Shown: positions 1 to 8,767 of the stretch, one piece after another
Layout: each line of letters opens with the position of its first letter
How positions within the stretch are numbered: the stretch's first letter is position 1
Source of the DNA: Holophagae bacterium
Lineage (GTDB): Bacteria > Acidobacteriota > Holophagae > Acanthopleuribacterales > Acanthopleuribacteraceae
Reading direction: 5' to 3'
Length of the DNA stretch: 64,000 bases
Assembly (NCBI GenBank): GCA_029263455.1
Contig: JAJCXM010000008.1
Span: forward strand, 895,966 to 959,965
The notes under the pieces: generated by a model
What the model saw: only the letters and a program-made list of their open reading frames with translations
Told to the model about the DNA's origin: nothing
Databases searched by the model: none
Made by a program: the position numbers and the translations under genes

Positions 1-988
1 TTCCAACTCTCTTTTTTCCTGCCGCTTGTCGTTGGTCTGGACTTTCTATTCCGTGCACGATCGCGTTGCGTATCATATGCTCTAGTGGCGCTTGGATTAG
101 TTCCAGCATACGTCGGTCAAGTTCTGTATCTTCTCCCGTAATGACTAATTCGACTTCTTTTCCAAGGTTAGCCGCCGCATCACGTGCGATGCGCCTTAAA
201 GGCTCAAAAGTCCGAGACAGCGGAATCAGTCCAAGCCGATGGGCGCCTGTCTGTAGATCAGCCGTCTTTATTTCTTGAATTTCGATGTCGTTTTTTAAGT
301 GATTGATAACCGTTTTTAGTCGTTTGGACAAACTTTCGACCTGTTGGCGAATGGCTATCCCTTGCTCATCATCACCTACCGCTCGACACTGAGTCCTTAA
401 CGATGAAAGGGTGTGATTCAGTTCACGCAGGCTCATTAATCTAGCCTTGATCATTTCCAAGTGATTCCATTGTTCCCCGGTAAGTTTCATGACTTCATCA
501 ACCCGTGACCGTTTAATTCTTACGGTGTCGGAGGCAGGCACGGGTTTGGCGGGCAACGATTCGGGCTCCATGTTTATAGCTTTGGGTGATTCGACACTAG
601 CCTCAATATTCTCTAGCGATTGACGCAGGCCAGACTCAATGGATTCGTTTACCGTAAGTTCTTGTTTATTCACCAGCAGATCAATCAAACGTTCAAATTC
701 ATCGCAAGCCGCTAACAGAATGTTGGCCAATGCTGGATTAAACACCAGCTTTTGACTTCTCATGGCCGATAACACGTCTTCAAATGTGTGTAGGAATCCG
801 GTCAACGTTTTGAGTCCTAACATCCGCGAGGCGCCCTTAACTGTATGGATACTGCGAAAGACTTCAGCGATCACGTTTTCATTCAGGCTGTCCTTTTCGA
901 GAAGTAAAAGACCACTCACCGCTTTGCTATGATTCTCTCGTGCTTCTTCAATGAAGCGTTTCACAAATTTGCTTCGGTCAAATGCCAC
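1..988 (-). CDS. cheA: Chemotaxis histidine kinase CheA (N-terminal part, cut by window edge)
   Basis: About 329 residues of a CheA kinase are present; the rest lies beyond base 1. The first 120 residues form a histidine phosphotransfer domain with the phosphoacceptor in FRSIHTVKGASRMLG. After a linker rich in Pro, Glu and Ser come the helical dimerisation segment and the start of the ATPase domain, whose N-box reads IRNAIVHGIESPDQR. In the usual CheA N-box the residue before the His is Asp; here it is Val, while the key Asn is kept. The start is a GTG overlapping the cheR stop, with AAGGAAGG about seven bases upstream. It is the last gene seen of the operon running from the MCP. CheA would autophosphorylate under control of the MCP/CheW array and pass phosphate to a receiver, and no CheY is in the window. 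Confidence 0.93.
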   Translation of the reverse strand, partial: MAFDRSKFVKRFIEEARENHSKAVSGLLLLEKDSLNENVIAEVFRSIHTVKGASRMLGLKTLTGFLHTFEDVLSAMRSQKLVFNPALANILLAACDEFERLIDLLVNKQELTVNESIESGLRQSLENIEASVESPKAINMEPESLPAKPVPASDTVRIKRSRVDEVMKLTGEQWNHLEMIKARLMSLRELNHTLSSLRTQCRAVGDDEQGIAIRQQVESLSKRLKTVINHLKNDIEIQEIKTADLQTGAHRLGLIPLSRTFEPLRRIARDAAANLGKEVELVITGEDTELDRRMLELIQAPLEHMIRNAIVHGIESPDQRQAAGKKRVG

Positions 989-2393
989 GTTGTTGCCCTT
1001 CCTTGTGCTCGCCAGTCAGCCGATGATGGCAGAGACGAACGACATCTGATTGGGTGAGCGACAAAGGAATAAGGGAGTAGGTCGTGACATCTGCCGATGA
1101 GCGGTCTAGATGCTGAAGTGTGGCTCGATACTCACGTCGAGCAGCTTTATGTTTACCTAATCGGTAAAAGGCTTCTGCCAGTAAAAAATGTGGAAACCAG
1201 TCTGAACCTTGAATAAAGATACTTTTATGGAAACTGCGGACGGCGAATTCATGATCGCCTTGATGCTGAGCGATCATGCCCAAGAGAATGTGCGTTGCAC
1301 CATTGTAAGAATCGTGGACCAGCAATCGTTGTCCGCATTCCCTAGCTTCGTCCAACTTGCCCAACTGAAACAAAATAGTAGCTTTGGTTACCTCGTGCGC
1401 GGGCGATTGATCTGTTTCGCTGATATTTTCTAAGAGTTGAAGCGCTTCATCGTAGCGCCGCTCCTGTGCCAGATCTTGCACCTGTTCCAAGGATTTACTT
1501 GGCAAATTGAGAGCGATCGGCGGACTCTCTTGTACTACTCTTGGAGGGCACTTTAGTTCTACTCGGCGAGTTTTAGGAACCGTGAATTTTGGCCGCGGAT
1601 TGGGTACTCGAGCAAAATAGTACAGTCCGTCGCGATTGAGGAGTATTAAGCTCTGTGGGTGGGTTGCCAGTGTTTCCGTTGTGCCGACAACCAAGACGCC
1701 TTGATCGTTTAAAACACGTTCGATCAGACTCATTACTTGTATGCGTGTTTGCTCGTCAAAATAGATGGAAACGTTTCGATACAAAACAAAATCTACAAGA
1801 CCAACTTGTGCTGGCCAATCGGCGTCAAGCAAATTGATTTCTTTGAATGTCACCTTTCTGAGCATGTGTTCTTTTAGTTGCAGGGCGTTTACTTGGTCAG
1901 GGACGAAATATTTGGGGACAAGATCAGATTTGATGTTTCGTAGTGATGATTTCCGGAAATGACCACTGCGGGCACTCTCTAGTGCAACAGGATCAATGTC
2001 GGCACCTAATATTTCAATATAGTTAGGCCAGGACGGATCAAAAGATTCGTCGAATAGCATGGCGAGGGAATAAGGCTCTTCGCCAGTTGAACAACCTGCG
2101 CAGAGGATTCGGATGCGGCGGGTAGGTTCGGCATTTCTAATCGTCTTAACCATTTGCAGAATGAGTTCCAAATGACCCAGTTCGCGAAAAAAGTAGGTCT
2201 CTTTGACGGTTAATTGTTCAACAAGCGACGTCCATAATTTGCCGCCCGCTTCGATCTCGCAAAAATATTGCTCGGCAGTAAGTCCCCTGTTCTTTTGCTG
2301 ACGTTCAACGATTTCGCTCAGGTAGGCGTGTTTGGCCGGCTCAAAATACAGGCCACAACGGCTGCGAATTAACTCGGCGAAACGGTATATCAT
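978..2393 (-). CDS. cheR: CheR-type chemoreceptor methyltransferase with C-terminal TPR repeats
   Basis: The 471-residue protein has a CheR helical N-domain (residues 1-60), then a SAM-binding methyltransferase domain with motif I as ILCAGCSTGEEPYSLAM and the late motif LYRNVSIYFD (residues about 90-265). A linker rich in Pro and basic residues leads to tetratricopeptide-like helices (about 305-455), including AHEVTKATILFQLGKLDEA. CheR methylates glutamates of the MCP signalling helices using S-adenosylmethionine. The TPR tail is known from CheR proteins of alternative chemosensory (Frz/ACF-like) systems and probably binds partners. Its ATG overlaps the cheB stop by four bases, and its own stop overlaps the cheA GTG, so translation is probably coupled. 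Confidence 0.93.
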   Translation of the reverse strand: MIYRFAELIRSRCGLYFEPAKHAYLSEIVERQQKNRGLTAEQYFCEIEAGGKLWTSLVEQLTVKETYFFRELGHLELILQMVKTIRNAEPTRRIRILCAGCSTGEEPYSLAMLFDESFDPSWPNYIEILGADIDPVALESARSGHFRKSSLRNIKSDLVPKYFVPDQVNALQLKEHMLRKVTFKEINLLDADWPAQVGLVDFVLYRNVSIYFDEQTRIQVMSLIERVLNDQGVLVVGTTETLATHPQSLILLNRDGLYYFARVPNPRPKFTVPKTRRVELKCPPRVVQESPPIALNLPSKSLEQVQDLAQERRYDEALQLLENISETDQSPAHEVTKATILFQLGKLDEARECGQRLLVHDSYNGATHILLGMIAQHQGDHEFAVRSFHKSIFIQGSDWFPHFLLAEAFYRLGKHKAARREYRATLQHLDRSSADVTTYSLIPLSLTQSDVVRLCHHRLTGEHKEGQQRGI

Positions 2394-3394
2394 CCGTTGC
2401 TCCCGAGCGACAGCAACTTGGCTGCGATTTCATCCAAAGGCAGAATCCAACGGGCCGCGTTACTTTCAATGGCACGCCGAGGCATGCCAAACACGACAGA
2501 ACTGGCCTCATCTTGAGCGATCGTCAACCCACCAGCGGCTTTAACAGCGGTTAAACCTCGTGCGCCATCGTCTCCCATGCCAGTAAGAACAATGCCGATA
2601 GTTTCCGCACCAAGTGACTTGGCGACGGACGTTAAGAAGAAGTCGCACGAAGGTCGATAAATGTCTGTGTGACTGAAACTGCGTAGGCTAAATTTCCCTT
2701 CTTGTAGTTCCAGGTGTGCATGATCGGGTGCCAGATAGATGTTGCCAGATTGTGGCTGTACACCTGCTTCGGCGACGGACACCTTAAATGAGGTCACATC
2801 GTTAAGCCAATCTGACATTCCTTTGATAAACCCGGTACCAATATGTTGGACGACCACGATTGGGATCGGGTAGGGGTTTGACAGTTGATTGAGAATTTGA
2901 AGGATCGCTTTAGGGCCACCGGTGGATGCGGCGATGGCGACCATTTGGTATTGTTTGGCCTGCGTTTCGGCCGTATTGGACCGACTGCGGTGTCGGATCA
3001 CTTTGACAGCACTTATCAATCGTAACCTGCGCTCAAAATCAGACTGCTCCTGTCTGTCGATATCGTCAAGTGCCATAACCTCAAGAGCGCCCCTCGAAAT
3101 GGCTTCGATTGCGGTAACGGTCGGTTGATCACAAGAGATGGCAAGAATAGGTACTGGGGTATTGGCCATGATGGATTCAATGGCATTCAATGGCTCTTCA
3201 CTATCGGCAGATAATTCTAGAATGATTAAGGTAGGCTGCAGATATTCGAGTAGTCGGGTCATATGACTACCCATATCGACGAAGCCAGCAAACTCGATGT
3301 CCGTACCTCGTAACTTCTTCATGATGGCTGATCTGAGAGAGAGTCCTCGTTCCACAACAGCGATCCTGAGTGAGTTCGCATCGTTCGTGATCAT
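2390..3394 (-). CDS. cheB: CheB-type chemoreceptor methylesterase with degenerate receiver domain
   Basis: The 334-residue protein has a receiver-like domain (about 8-120) and a CheB methylesterase domain (about 145-330). The catalytic parts are visible: the Ser motif AIAASTGGPKAI, the His motif VVVQHIGTGF and the Asp motif ILTGMGDDGARGL. The receiver is unusual. The N-terminal acidic pair reads VVERG instead of VDDS, and the expected phosphoacceptor position lies in LIILELSADSEE, with Glu where Asp is normal. The esterase would remove methyl groups from the MCP next door, but control by CheA phosphorylation may be lost or replaced by a constitutive state. The ATG overlaps the preceding CheW-like gene by four bases. 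Confidence 0.9.
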   Translation of the reverse strand: MITNDANSLRIAVVERGLSLRSAIMKKLRGTDIEFAGFVDMGSHMTRLLEYLQPTLIILELSADSEEPLNAIESIMANTPVPILAISCDQPTVTAIEAISRGALEVMALDDIDRQEQSDFERRLRLISAVKVIRHRSRSNTAETQAKQYQMVAIAASTGGPKAILQILNQLSNPYPIPIVVVQHIGTGFIKGMSDWLNDVTSFKVSVAEAGVQPQSGNIYLAPDHAHLELQEGKFSLRSFSHTDIYRPSCDFFLTSVAKSLGAETIGIVLTGMGDDGARGLTAVKAAGGLTIAQDEASSVVFGMPRRAIESNAARWILPLDEIAAKLLSLGSNG

Positions 3395-3759
3395 ATGAGC
3401 ACAAGTCGCTGAAAATCGATGACGGGAACCGCCAAATCGTCAATCAAAAAAAGCGCCCAAACGCAAGATATCTGGAAGCTCTTTGACCAAAGTTGAGGGA
3501 GTAGGAATAGCTTCTCGATTGGCAGCTGCAGGATGTCTCTAATGTGATCTACTGCCACGGCGCGTGAATTCCCTCCTCGGATTTCCAAGAGAAACGCTGG
3601 AGGTTCCAAGGGTTCTTTGGCGCCGAATAGAGGGATGATGGATAGCTCATGGGGCGCACTTGTGTGTCGGACTCCATCTAGCTGGTCGATCATCGTTGCA
3701 AGTGTCACCCCATTAGAATCGAATAGGCACAACCCGACTGTTTGTGGATCATTTTCCAT
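3391..3759 (-). CDS. Short CheW-like protein
   Basis: This 122-residue protein sits between the clear CheW and CheB genes and overlaps both (11 and 4 bases). Segments such as AVAVDHIRDILQLPIEKLFLLP and VWALFLIDDLAVPVIDFQRL match the second half of a CheW-type SH3-like fold. The canonical N-terminal strand that opens CheW proteins is poorly conserved and the length is below the usual 150-170. It may be an auxiliary scaffold protein like those of Frz-type systems, or a shortened CheW. The assignment rests mainly on position and on the C-terminal half. Confidence 0.65.
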   Translation of the reverse strand: MENDPQTVGLCLFDSNGVTLATMIDQLDGVRHTSAPHELSIIPLFGAKEPLEPPAFLLEIRGGNSRAVAVDHIRDILQLPIEKLFLLPQLWSKSFQISCVWALFLIDDLAVPVIDFQRLVLI

Positions 3760-4249
3760 CTGCTAGCTCCGCAAATACGGACGATAGGTTGATAATCATG
3801 ACCGATTGACTTGACCAGCTGAATTCACCCTTTAGATGGCGCCCGACCGGACTTTTTGGGGCTCGAGGTGTGGTGTGTATGTCAGAATCCCGCACTTTAA
3901 GGATATCGAGGACGTCATCAACCATCATAACGGTTTGCAGGCCAGTTACCGCAATCAGCAGACCCTTGGTTTGATTCTCTTTTTGGGCTTGTAACCCTAG
4001 GAATGACTTTATGTTGAATACAGTCTCGATGCTACTTCGCACATTTATGACGCCCAAGAAATGGACGGGTGAGCCTGGAACGGGATAGACCTTTTCGACG
4101 GCTACAACTTGCAAAACGTCGGCAAGAGGAAGAGCGAAAAGAGATTCGCCCAGCCGAATAATGATGAATTCCGACTCCTTAGTTTCTTCAAGTGACTGGG
4201 ATGGTCGACCTGCGAGTGATTGACGCAAGTCGTCGACGGGGTTTTTCAT
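3749..4249 (-). CDS. cheW: CheW chemotaxis coupling protein
   Basis: The 166-residue protein has a CheW domain from about residue 27 to 160: FIIIRLGESLFALPLADVLQ, then VYPVPGSPVHFLGVINVRSS and VMMVDDVLDILKV are standard CheW blocks. It would bridge MCP tips to CheA in the sensory array. An N-terminal extension of about 25 polar residues precedes the domain. The start ATG overlaps the MCP stop codon in an ATGA arrangement, so it is the second gene of the operon. Confidence 0.92.
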   Translation of the reverse strand: MKNPVDDLRQSLAGRPSQSLEETKESEFIIIRLGESLFALPLADVLQVVAVEKVYPVPGSPVHFLGVINVRSSIETVFNIKSFLGLQAQKENQTKGLLIAVTGLQTVMMVDDVLDILKVRDSDIHTTPRAPKSPVGRHLKGEFSWSSQSVMIINLSSVFAELADGK

Positions 4250-6303
4250 TCCAACTTGAACCTATCAACTTGGTCCTTGAGTTTTCGCGAAAGCTCTTTG
4301 AGATCGTTGGCGATTTGTTTGGTGCGATTGATAGAGTCTGCTGTGTTATTGGCGCCTTGCGCAATTTCACGCAGTGATACGACGACCTGGTCATTGGCGA
4401 TCTTTTGTTGTTGCGTCGACATCGATATTTGGCGGGCGGCATCAGAGGTAGAGCGTGCGTCTTCCACTAAGCCGGTTAACGTGTTGACGGTAGCGACTGC
4501 CAAGTCGCGGCCGCCCCGGATACCGTTTGAACCTTTTTCAGAAGCCATCACCAATTGGCTGACGGCGGTTTGTATTTCGTGTACACGTTCTTTGATCTCG
4601 CTGGTAGACTCCATCACGTTATTAGCCAATCTGCGAATCTCCATGGCCACGACGCCAAAACGACGACCAGCATCTCCGGCACCGGAAGCTTCGATTGAAG
4701 CGTTGAAAGCGATCAGTTTGGTTTGATCTGCAATACCGCTGATGAGGTCGATTACCTTTGTGATTTCTTGGGAATTCTTGCCTAAATCAACAATCTTATT
4801 AATGCTTTCTTCGTTATTGGCATTGATCTCGTCCATCTTCGCCATAAGGTTTTGGACAATCTCTGAGCCTGATTCCGTCTCGGCTAGGTTAGTAGAAGCG
4901 ATCTCTAATACTTGGTTTGAGTTCTCCGCTATTTGCTTGGATGTCGCGGAAAGCTCTTCGATAGTGGCTGTAATCTCTGTGACCGATGAGGCTTGTTCTG
5001 TGGCAATTCCCATCTCTTCAGTTACCGCACCAAACAGCGCTGTCGCCATATGATCTACATCAGTTGTGGCGCTTGTTACACCTTTCAATGTGTCACGTAG
5101 CTGTTTAACACTGCTTAACATGGTGCGCCTTAGTATCTCTGCTTCGTCGCCACCTATTCCGTCGAAGTTTTCATTGGAACTGAGGTCGCCGATCGCCATT
5201 AAACGACTGAGCTCAAGTGAGGCTTTCAGAGGTCGTACAATTTGATTGGCAGATACGACCATAAGAATTGAGCCCAATCCTCCAACCAGCAACGCAGTGA
5301 GCACCATTAACCAGAGCGTATTTCTCTTGTTGCGTTGATCGCTTCGGTTGGAGTGCATCACCAATAAGGAGCCCACTTCGCCGTTGATTTCATAAAGCGG
5401 GTACAGAGCTTGAGTGAAGGATTCGTTATTAATAGTGGTTTCTTGCCAAAGTAAACGGGACAGGCGATTATCCAGATCTTGCTTATCCCACTGATTTTTC
5501 AGGGAATCCAGGGTTTTGTCTGAAAGGCGTTCGATGTACCTAAATTCACCAGCCAACAAAACAGAGCCATGATAAAAATTGACATGTGTATTACTGGCTT
5601 TTGAAAGTTGATTAGCGTAGTCGTCGGTCACAAATGTTGTACCCACAATTGTGGCTATCTTCTCAGGTCTATCGTCAAAGACGTCGCGGACGGGAATCAC
5701 GATGGTCTGCGCTAGGCCCATCCCATAGCGAGAATATCCTGAGGACTGCCCGTTCTCGACGATTTTTAGTGTGAGTTGGATGTTTTCCGGCAGCTCGGAA
5801 AAACTCAAATATAGACTCTTGCCATCTGTTACATATCTAGACCCCGTCGAGAAGCCTGTCATTTGTTGGCGACGATCAAAAAAGGCCAAAAGCTGATTCT
5901 TGTGACCAAAAATACCAATTAGATCAAAGTCGCCTACATGTGATGCATTTTTGATTTTTTTGCCCAAATCACGACACAGTTCCTGACTACTCTCGTCCAA
6001 GTCACTTCCGTCAAGATCGGCATAGGCTCCATGGAGAACGGATGCATTGAAGACCACGTCATCGTCGCTCGCGACTAATTCGATGATTTTACGTTTGGTT
6101 TCGGCTTTGGTGTCCAGGTCCAGCAATGCAAGCTCAGTCGCTGTGCTCAAGCGGTTGTGAGCAGCTTTCGAAAACCAAGTGTTCGAGCGAACGACCATCA
6201 CTGAAACAGTGGCAAGTAAAACGGCGGCGATCACAGAGATGCCAGAGAAGAGAATTCGACCACGGATTCCAAGTGACTGATATCGGCGCGAAAATGTTCC
6301 CAC
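4246..6303 (-). CDS. Methyl-accepting chemotaxis protein
   Basis: The 685-residue receptor has a transmembrane helix at about 14-36, a periplasmic sensor of about 290 residues, a second helix at about 328-350 followed by a HAMP segment (NQIVRPLKASLELSRLMAIG), and a long cytoplasmic signalling coiled coil. The sensor has Cache-like blocks but no ligand can be read from it. The signalling tip reads IADQTKLIAFNASIEASGAG followed by DAGRRFGVVAMEIRRLA. It matches the MCP consensus, with Lys, Ile and Phe replacing the usual Asn, Leu and Leu/Val around the trimer-contact zone. A GTG start is preceded by TAGGAGAA. It is the first gene of the six-gene operon and divergent from the gene at 6502. Confidence 0.93.
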   Translation of the reverse strand: MGTFSRRYQSLGIRGRILFSGISVIAAVLLATVSVMVVRSNTWFSKAAHNRLSTATELALLDLDTKAETKRKIIELVASDDDVVFNASVLHGAYADLDGSDLDESSQELCRDLGKKIKNASHVGDFDLIGIFGHKNQLLAFFDRRQQMTGFSTGSRYVTDGKSLYLSFSELPENIQLTLKIVENGQSSGYSRYGMGLAQTIVIPVRDVFDDRPEKIATIVGTTFVTDDYANQLSKASNTHVNFYHGSVLLAGEFRYIERLSDKTLDSLKNQWDKQDLDNRLSRLLWQETTINNESFTQALYPLYEINGEVGSLLVMHSNRSDQRNKRNTLWLMVLTALLVGGLGSILMVVSANQIVRPLKASLELSRLMAIGDLSSNENFDGIGGDEAEILRRTMLSSVKQLRDTLKGVTSATTDVDHMATALFGAVTEEMGIATEQASSVTEITATIEELSATSKQIAENSNQVLEIASTNLAETESGSEIVQNLMAKMDEINANNEESINKIVDLGKNSQEITKVIDLISGIADQTKLIAFNASIEASGAGDAGRRFGVVAMEIRRLANNVMESTSEIKERVHEIQTAVSQLVMASEKGSNGIRGGRDLAVATVNTLTGLVEDARSTSDAARQISMSTQQQKIANDQVVVSLREIAQGANNTADSINRTKQIANDLKELSRKLKDQVDRFKLE

Positions 6304-6501
6304 TGGGTTCTCCTAAAATAAGGGAAATAAGCCACACAGGTTATTTATCGTCCAAACCGAGAATTCGTTAAGCTAAGTCTAACTACTTTTTTTTGAACCA
6401 AACTCCGGTCCGCCAAAACATACCTTGATATAACGCACAGAAAGTTTTGAAGAAACCATCCTGTCGCGGGTCTTAAGGGGTATTACCCATCGGAGGACGC
6501 C

Positions 6502-7254
6502 ATGAAAAGTCTGTACTTCTATTTATTGACCGCCTTAATACTTGCTCTAGCTTTTGCCATGTTTTTTCGTCAATCTAATCGTCAAGTTGAATCTGCCATG
6601 CCAATTGACGCATTTCGCTTGGCTACGTACGAAGTGCCAGCTAACCTGAGGCACCAATTACGTGAACTAATGAATCAACATTTTAGAGCTGTAAGTGGTG
6701 ACGGGCCTTCTATTGCTCGGGTTGAAATGTTGCCTGGCGGTCAGTTGGCGCTGATTGGGCCTGTGGAAGTTCAAAAAGGCTTTGCCGAAGTTGTCAGCAA
6801 ACTACAGACGGTTGAGCCTAGTGTGACCTTAAATTATGAGCTGGATTGTTGGGTTGTGCTTGGTCCCGCTGATTTGTGGGCGACAAGAAGTGCTGATTTG
6901 TCGAAGATGGAGTTAGAAACTTGGCTGGAGCAATTGGGTGCAGAAGTTGAGGTCATGGAGCATCTGCGCCTGATTGGTGCCGAAGGAAGCCGCACGCAAA
7001 TTATCGGCACGCTCTTTCGGGCCGAACCAGAATTAGCTATGAATGGCCAACAATGGGTTGGGGAACTTGAAATTATTGGAACTGGCGAATATGGTGTCAG
7101 CACTGGTTTATCAACGCAATTAGCGCTTTCGCCAAATCGACCCGCCCTGATTGGCGGTTCCTCGATTGATTATCATGGCAATGACAAACGCATCCTCGAT
7201 TTATTGGCGCGTCAAGGTCAAATCTACTATATCGTGCGCATTCAGAACGCATAA
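6502..7254 (+). CDS. Membrane-anchored protein with secretin N-domain-like features
   Basis: The 250-residue protein starts after CGGAGG and has a hydrophobic anchor at residues 4-21, followed by a periplasmic region with no further helices. Two features recall secretin accessory domains: the short alpha/beta unit GQLALIGPVEVQKGFAEVVS and the C-terminal block VSTGLSTQLALSPNRPALIG. The resemblance is by eye and weak. It is followed after 20 bases by an ECF sigma factor gene and a small membrane protein gene, so it may belong to an envelope-stress or surface-assembly circuit. No specific function can be given. Confidence 0.75.
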   Translation: MKSLYFYLLTALILALAFAMFFRQSNRQVESAMPIDAFRLATYEVPANLRHQLRELMNQHFRAVSGDGPSIARVEMLPGGQLALIGPVEVQKGFAEVVSKLQTVEPSVTLNYELDCWVVLGPADLWATRSADLSKMELETWLEQLGAEVEVMEHLRLIGAEGSRTQIIGTLFRAEPELAMNGQQWVGELEIIGTGEYGVSTGLSTQLALSPNRPALIGGSSIDYHGNDKRILDLLARQGQIYYIVRIQNA

Positions 7255-7274
7255 ATGGATGGGAGCTTAATCGC

Positions 7275-7754
7275 GTGGACTCCGGCGAGTTTGACGCTCT
7301 GTATACGGAGCACAGTCGTGCACTCTTCAACACGGTATACCGGTGGCTGTGGCATGTTGAAGATAGCGAGGATGTGGTACACGAAGCTTTTGCACGCTTT
7401 TGGGAAAATAGGTTCGACGAGTCGATTTCCAATCGAAAGGCCTACCTCTTTCGCATGGCGTTGAATTTGGCCTCAAAGCGGAAACGTTGGCTAAGAATCC
7501 GCCATTTTTTCGATCTAAAAAAGGTGGAACTGTACGTCTCTGACGCTGAGGAGACGCTCTTGGGTCGCGAAAGGGCTCTTCATATTAATAGAGCGATCGA
7601 GCGCCTTCCGGAAAAGCAAAAATCCGTTCTGTTGATGATCCGCTTCGCAGAAATGAGTTATTCTGAGGTCGCTCAAGTGCTTGGTATATCGGAAGGTACG
7701 GTCGCTTCGCGTTTGCACCATGCGATAAAGGCTTTGAAAGAGGCGTTGCCATGA
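7275..7754 (+). CDS. ECF-type RNA polymerase sigma factor
   Basis: The 159-residue protein has sigma-70 region 2 near the N-terminus (FDALYTEHSRALFNTVYRWL, then DSEDVVHEAFARFWEN) and region 4 at the C-terminus (IERLPEKQKSVLLMIRFAEM, then YSEVAQVLGISEGTVASRLH with the recognition helix). A basic linker joins them and there is no region 3, as in the extracytoplasmic-function group. The start is a GTG with GGGAG about nine bases upstream. It overlaps the next gene by four bases, the usual position of a cognate anti-sigma factor. Confidence 0.92.
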   Translation: MDSGEFDALYTEHSRALFNTVYRWLWHVEDSEDVVHEAFARFWENRFDESISNRKAYLFRMALNLASKRKRWLRIRHFFDLKKVELYVSDAEETLLGRERALHINRAIERLPEKQKSVLLMIRFAEMSYSEVAQVLGISEGTVASRLHHAIKALKEALP

Positions 7755-8050
7755 ATATTGACGACCAAATTGTTGACATAAAACCACCAGATGGTGGACT
7801 GGCTAGAGCGCGTGCTTATCTTGATCGTGATCGTTTAGGTAGCCAGGTAAGAGCTATTTTTGTGACTGTGGCAGCCATGATATTAATCATCGCAGGTGTT
7901 GTTATTACGAATAGACAAATTCCGGACCCCATCCTTTCCGATTGCGCTCTTTTGGCCTTAAGGGCCCCATCACCAACAGAAAATATCTACCAACCACTGA
8001 TCATCGATTCAACGGAACACGCTGTATACATGGTGGCTCGACTCCGCTGA
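7751..8050 (+). CDS. Small single-pass membrane protein, candidate anti-sigma partner
   Basis: The 99-residue product has a short polar cytoplasmic part of about 33 residues (PPDGGLARARAYLDRDRL), one transmembrane helix (about 35-53, IFVTVAAMILIIAGVVI) and about 45 external residues. The ATGA overlap with the ECF sigma gene is the main reason to think of an anti-sigma factor. The cytoplasmic part lacks a zinc-binding HxxxCxxC motif and is very short for a normal anti-sigma domain. It could be a reduced anti-sigma factor or only a small membrane protein of the same operon. Confidence 0.65.
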   Translation: MNIDDQIVDIKPPDGGLARARAYLDRDRLGSQVRAIFVTVAAMILIIAGVVITNRQIPDPILSDCALLALRAPSPTENIYQPLIIDSTEHAVYMVARLR

Positions 8051-8278
8051 TGTTTTCGGAAAAGCATTCTCGCCTTAATCCAAGACGCCAGTCGGTTTCT
8101 GGCCGTCTAGTTTGCAGACGTCTCGAATCGCTCCATGTTCCCATCTGAATCCTCTGTTGAGAAATTCGCGAACAGTCGGCACCCTAATTGATACCTTGGA
8201 TTCAATTTTCAAGACTGATGATCGGGCATAGCTTTGACTGTATTGTCCTTCTTGCGTGATTTGGTGTAGTCTTTGCCA

Positions 8279-8695
8279 ATGGGCAAACTGACATCATTAA
8301 AAATTCCGTTCGTGCTTGTCTTGACCATTCTGTGTTCGAGCGGATTACATGATGTGGTTCGTTGTATAGGTGAAGATGGACATTCTGAGCTGGAGCTCTC
8401 CGACTTAGAGGGCTGCTTCTCATGTATCGAAGAAGATGACCATGATTCCTATTTAGTCAGTGCGCCTGAAGATGGGCATTGTGGTGTTTGCGTAGATATT
8501 CCTCTAAGCACCCCAACCTTCCTCAAATCACGCAGCGCCAAAGAAATGCCTGCAAAAAAGATCAAGCAACTATTTTCGCTGAATGTTGTTTGCAACCTAC
8601 GATTTGTTCAGCTAAGGACCACGTCGACGAGGCTCGTATCGCAATCGGTTCGGCCTCAGTTAGCGCAGCTAAAAAGTACCATCCTCCTGATTTAG
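8279..8695 (+). CDS. Exported Cys/His-containing protein linked to CzcCBA
   Basis: The product is about 138 residues, with an N-terminal hydrophobic leader (about 6-22) and then CIGEDGH, a Cys-x2-Cys pair (GCFSC), acidic/His stretches and HCGVCVDIPL. A similar pattern (CIG-DGH near the start, HC-xx-C-DIPL later) is known to me from small exported proteins encoded just before Czc-type efflux genes in several phyla, whose role is not established. Paired Cys and His residues suggest periplasmic metal binding. A TTG two codons upstream is an alternative start. The czcC-like gene follows after 72 bases. Confidence 0.7.
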   Translation: MGKLTSLKIPFVLVLTILCSSGLHDVVRCIGEDGHSELELSDLEGCFSCIEEDDHDSYLVSAPEDGHCGVCVDIPLSTPTFLKSRSAKEMPAKKIKQLFSLNVVCNLRFVQLRTTSTRLVSQSVRPQLAQLKSTILLI

Positions 8696-8767
8696 AGCCG
8701 GACATTTGCGGCGAGCCCTAGAGTAGGGCATCGCTGCGTCCAGAGCAAAAAAATCTAAGGAGGATCT

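Noticed and set aside
4188..5053. Plus-strand and other-frame open frames inside the MCP gene
   Set aside because: They lie opposite a strongly conserved signalling domain and show no family motif; they are shadows.
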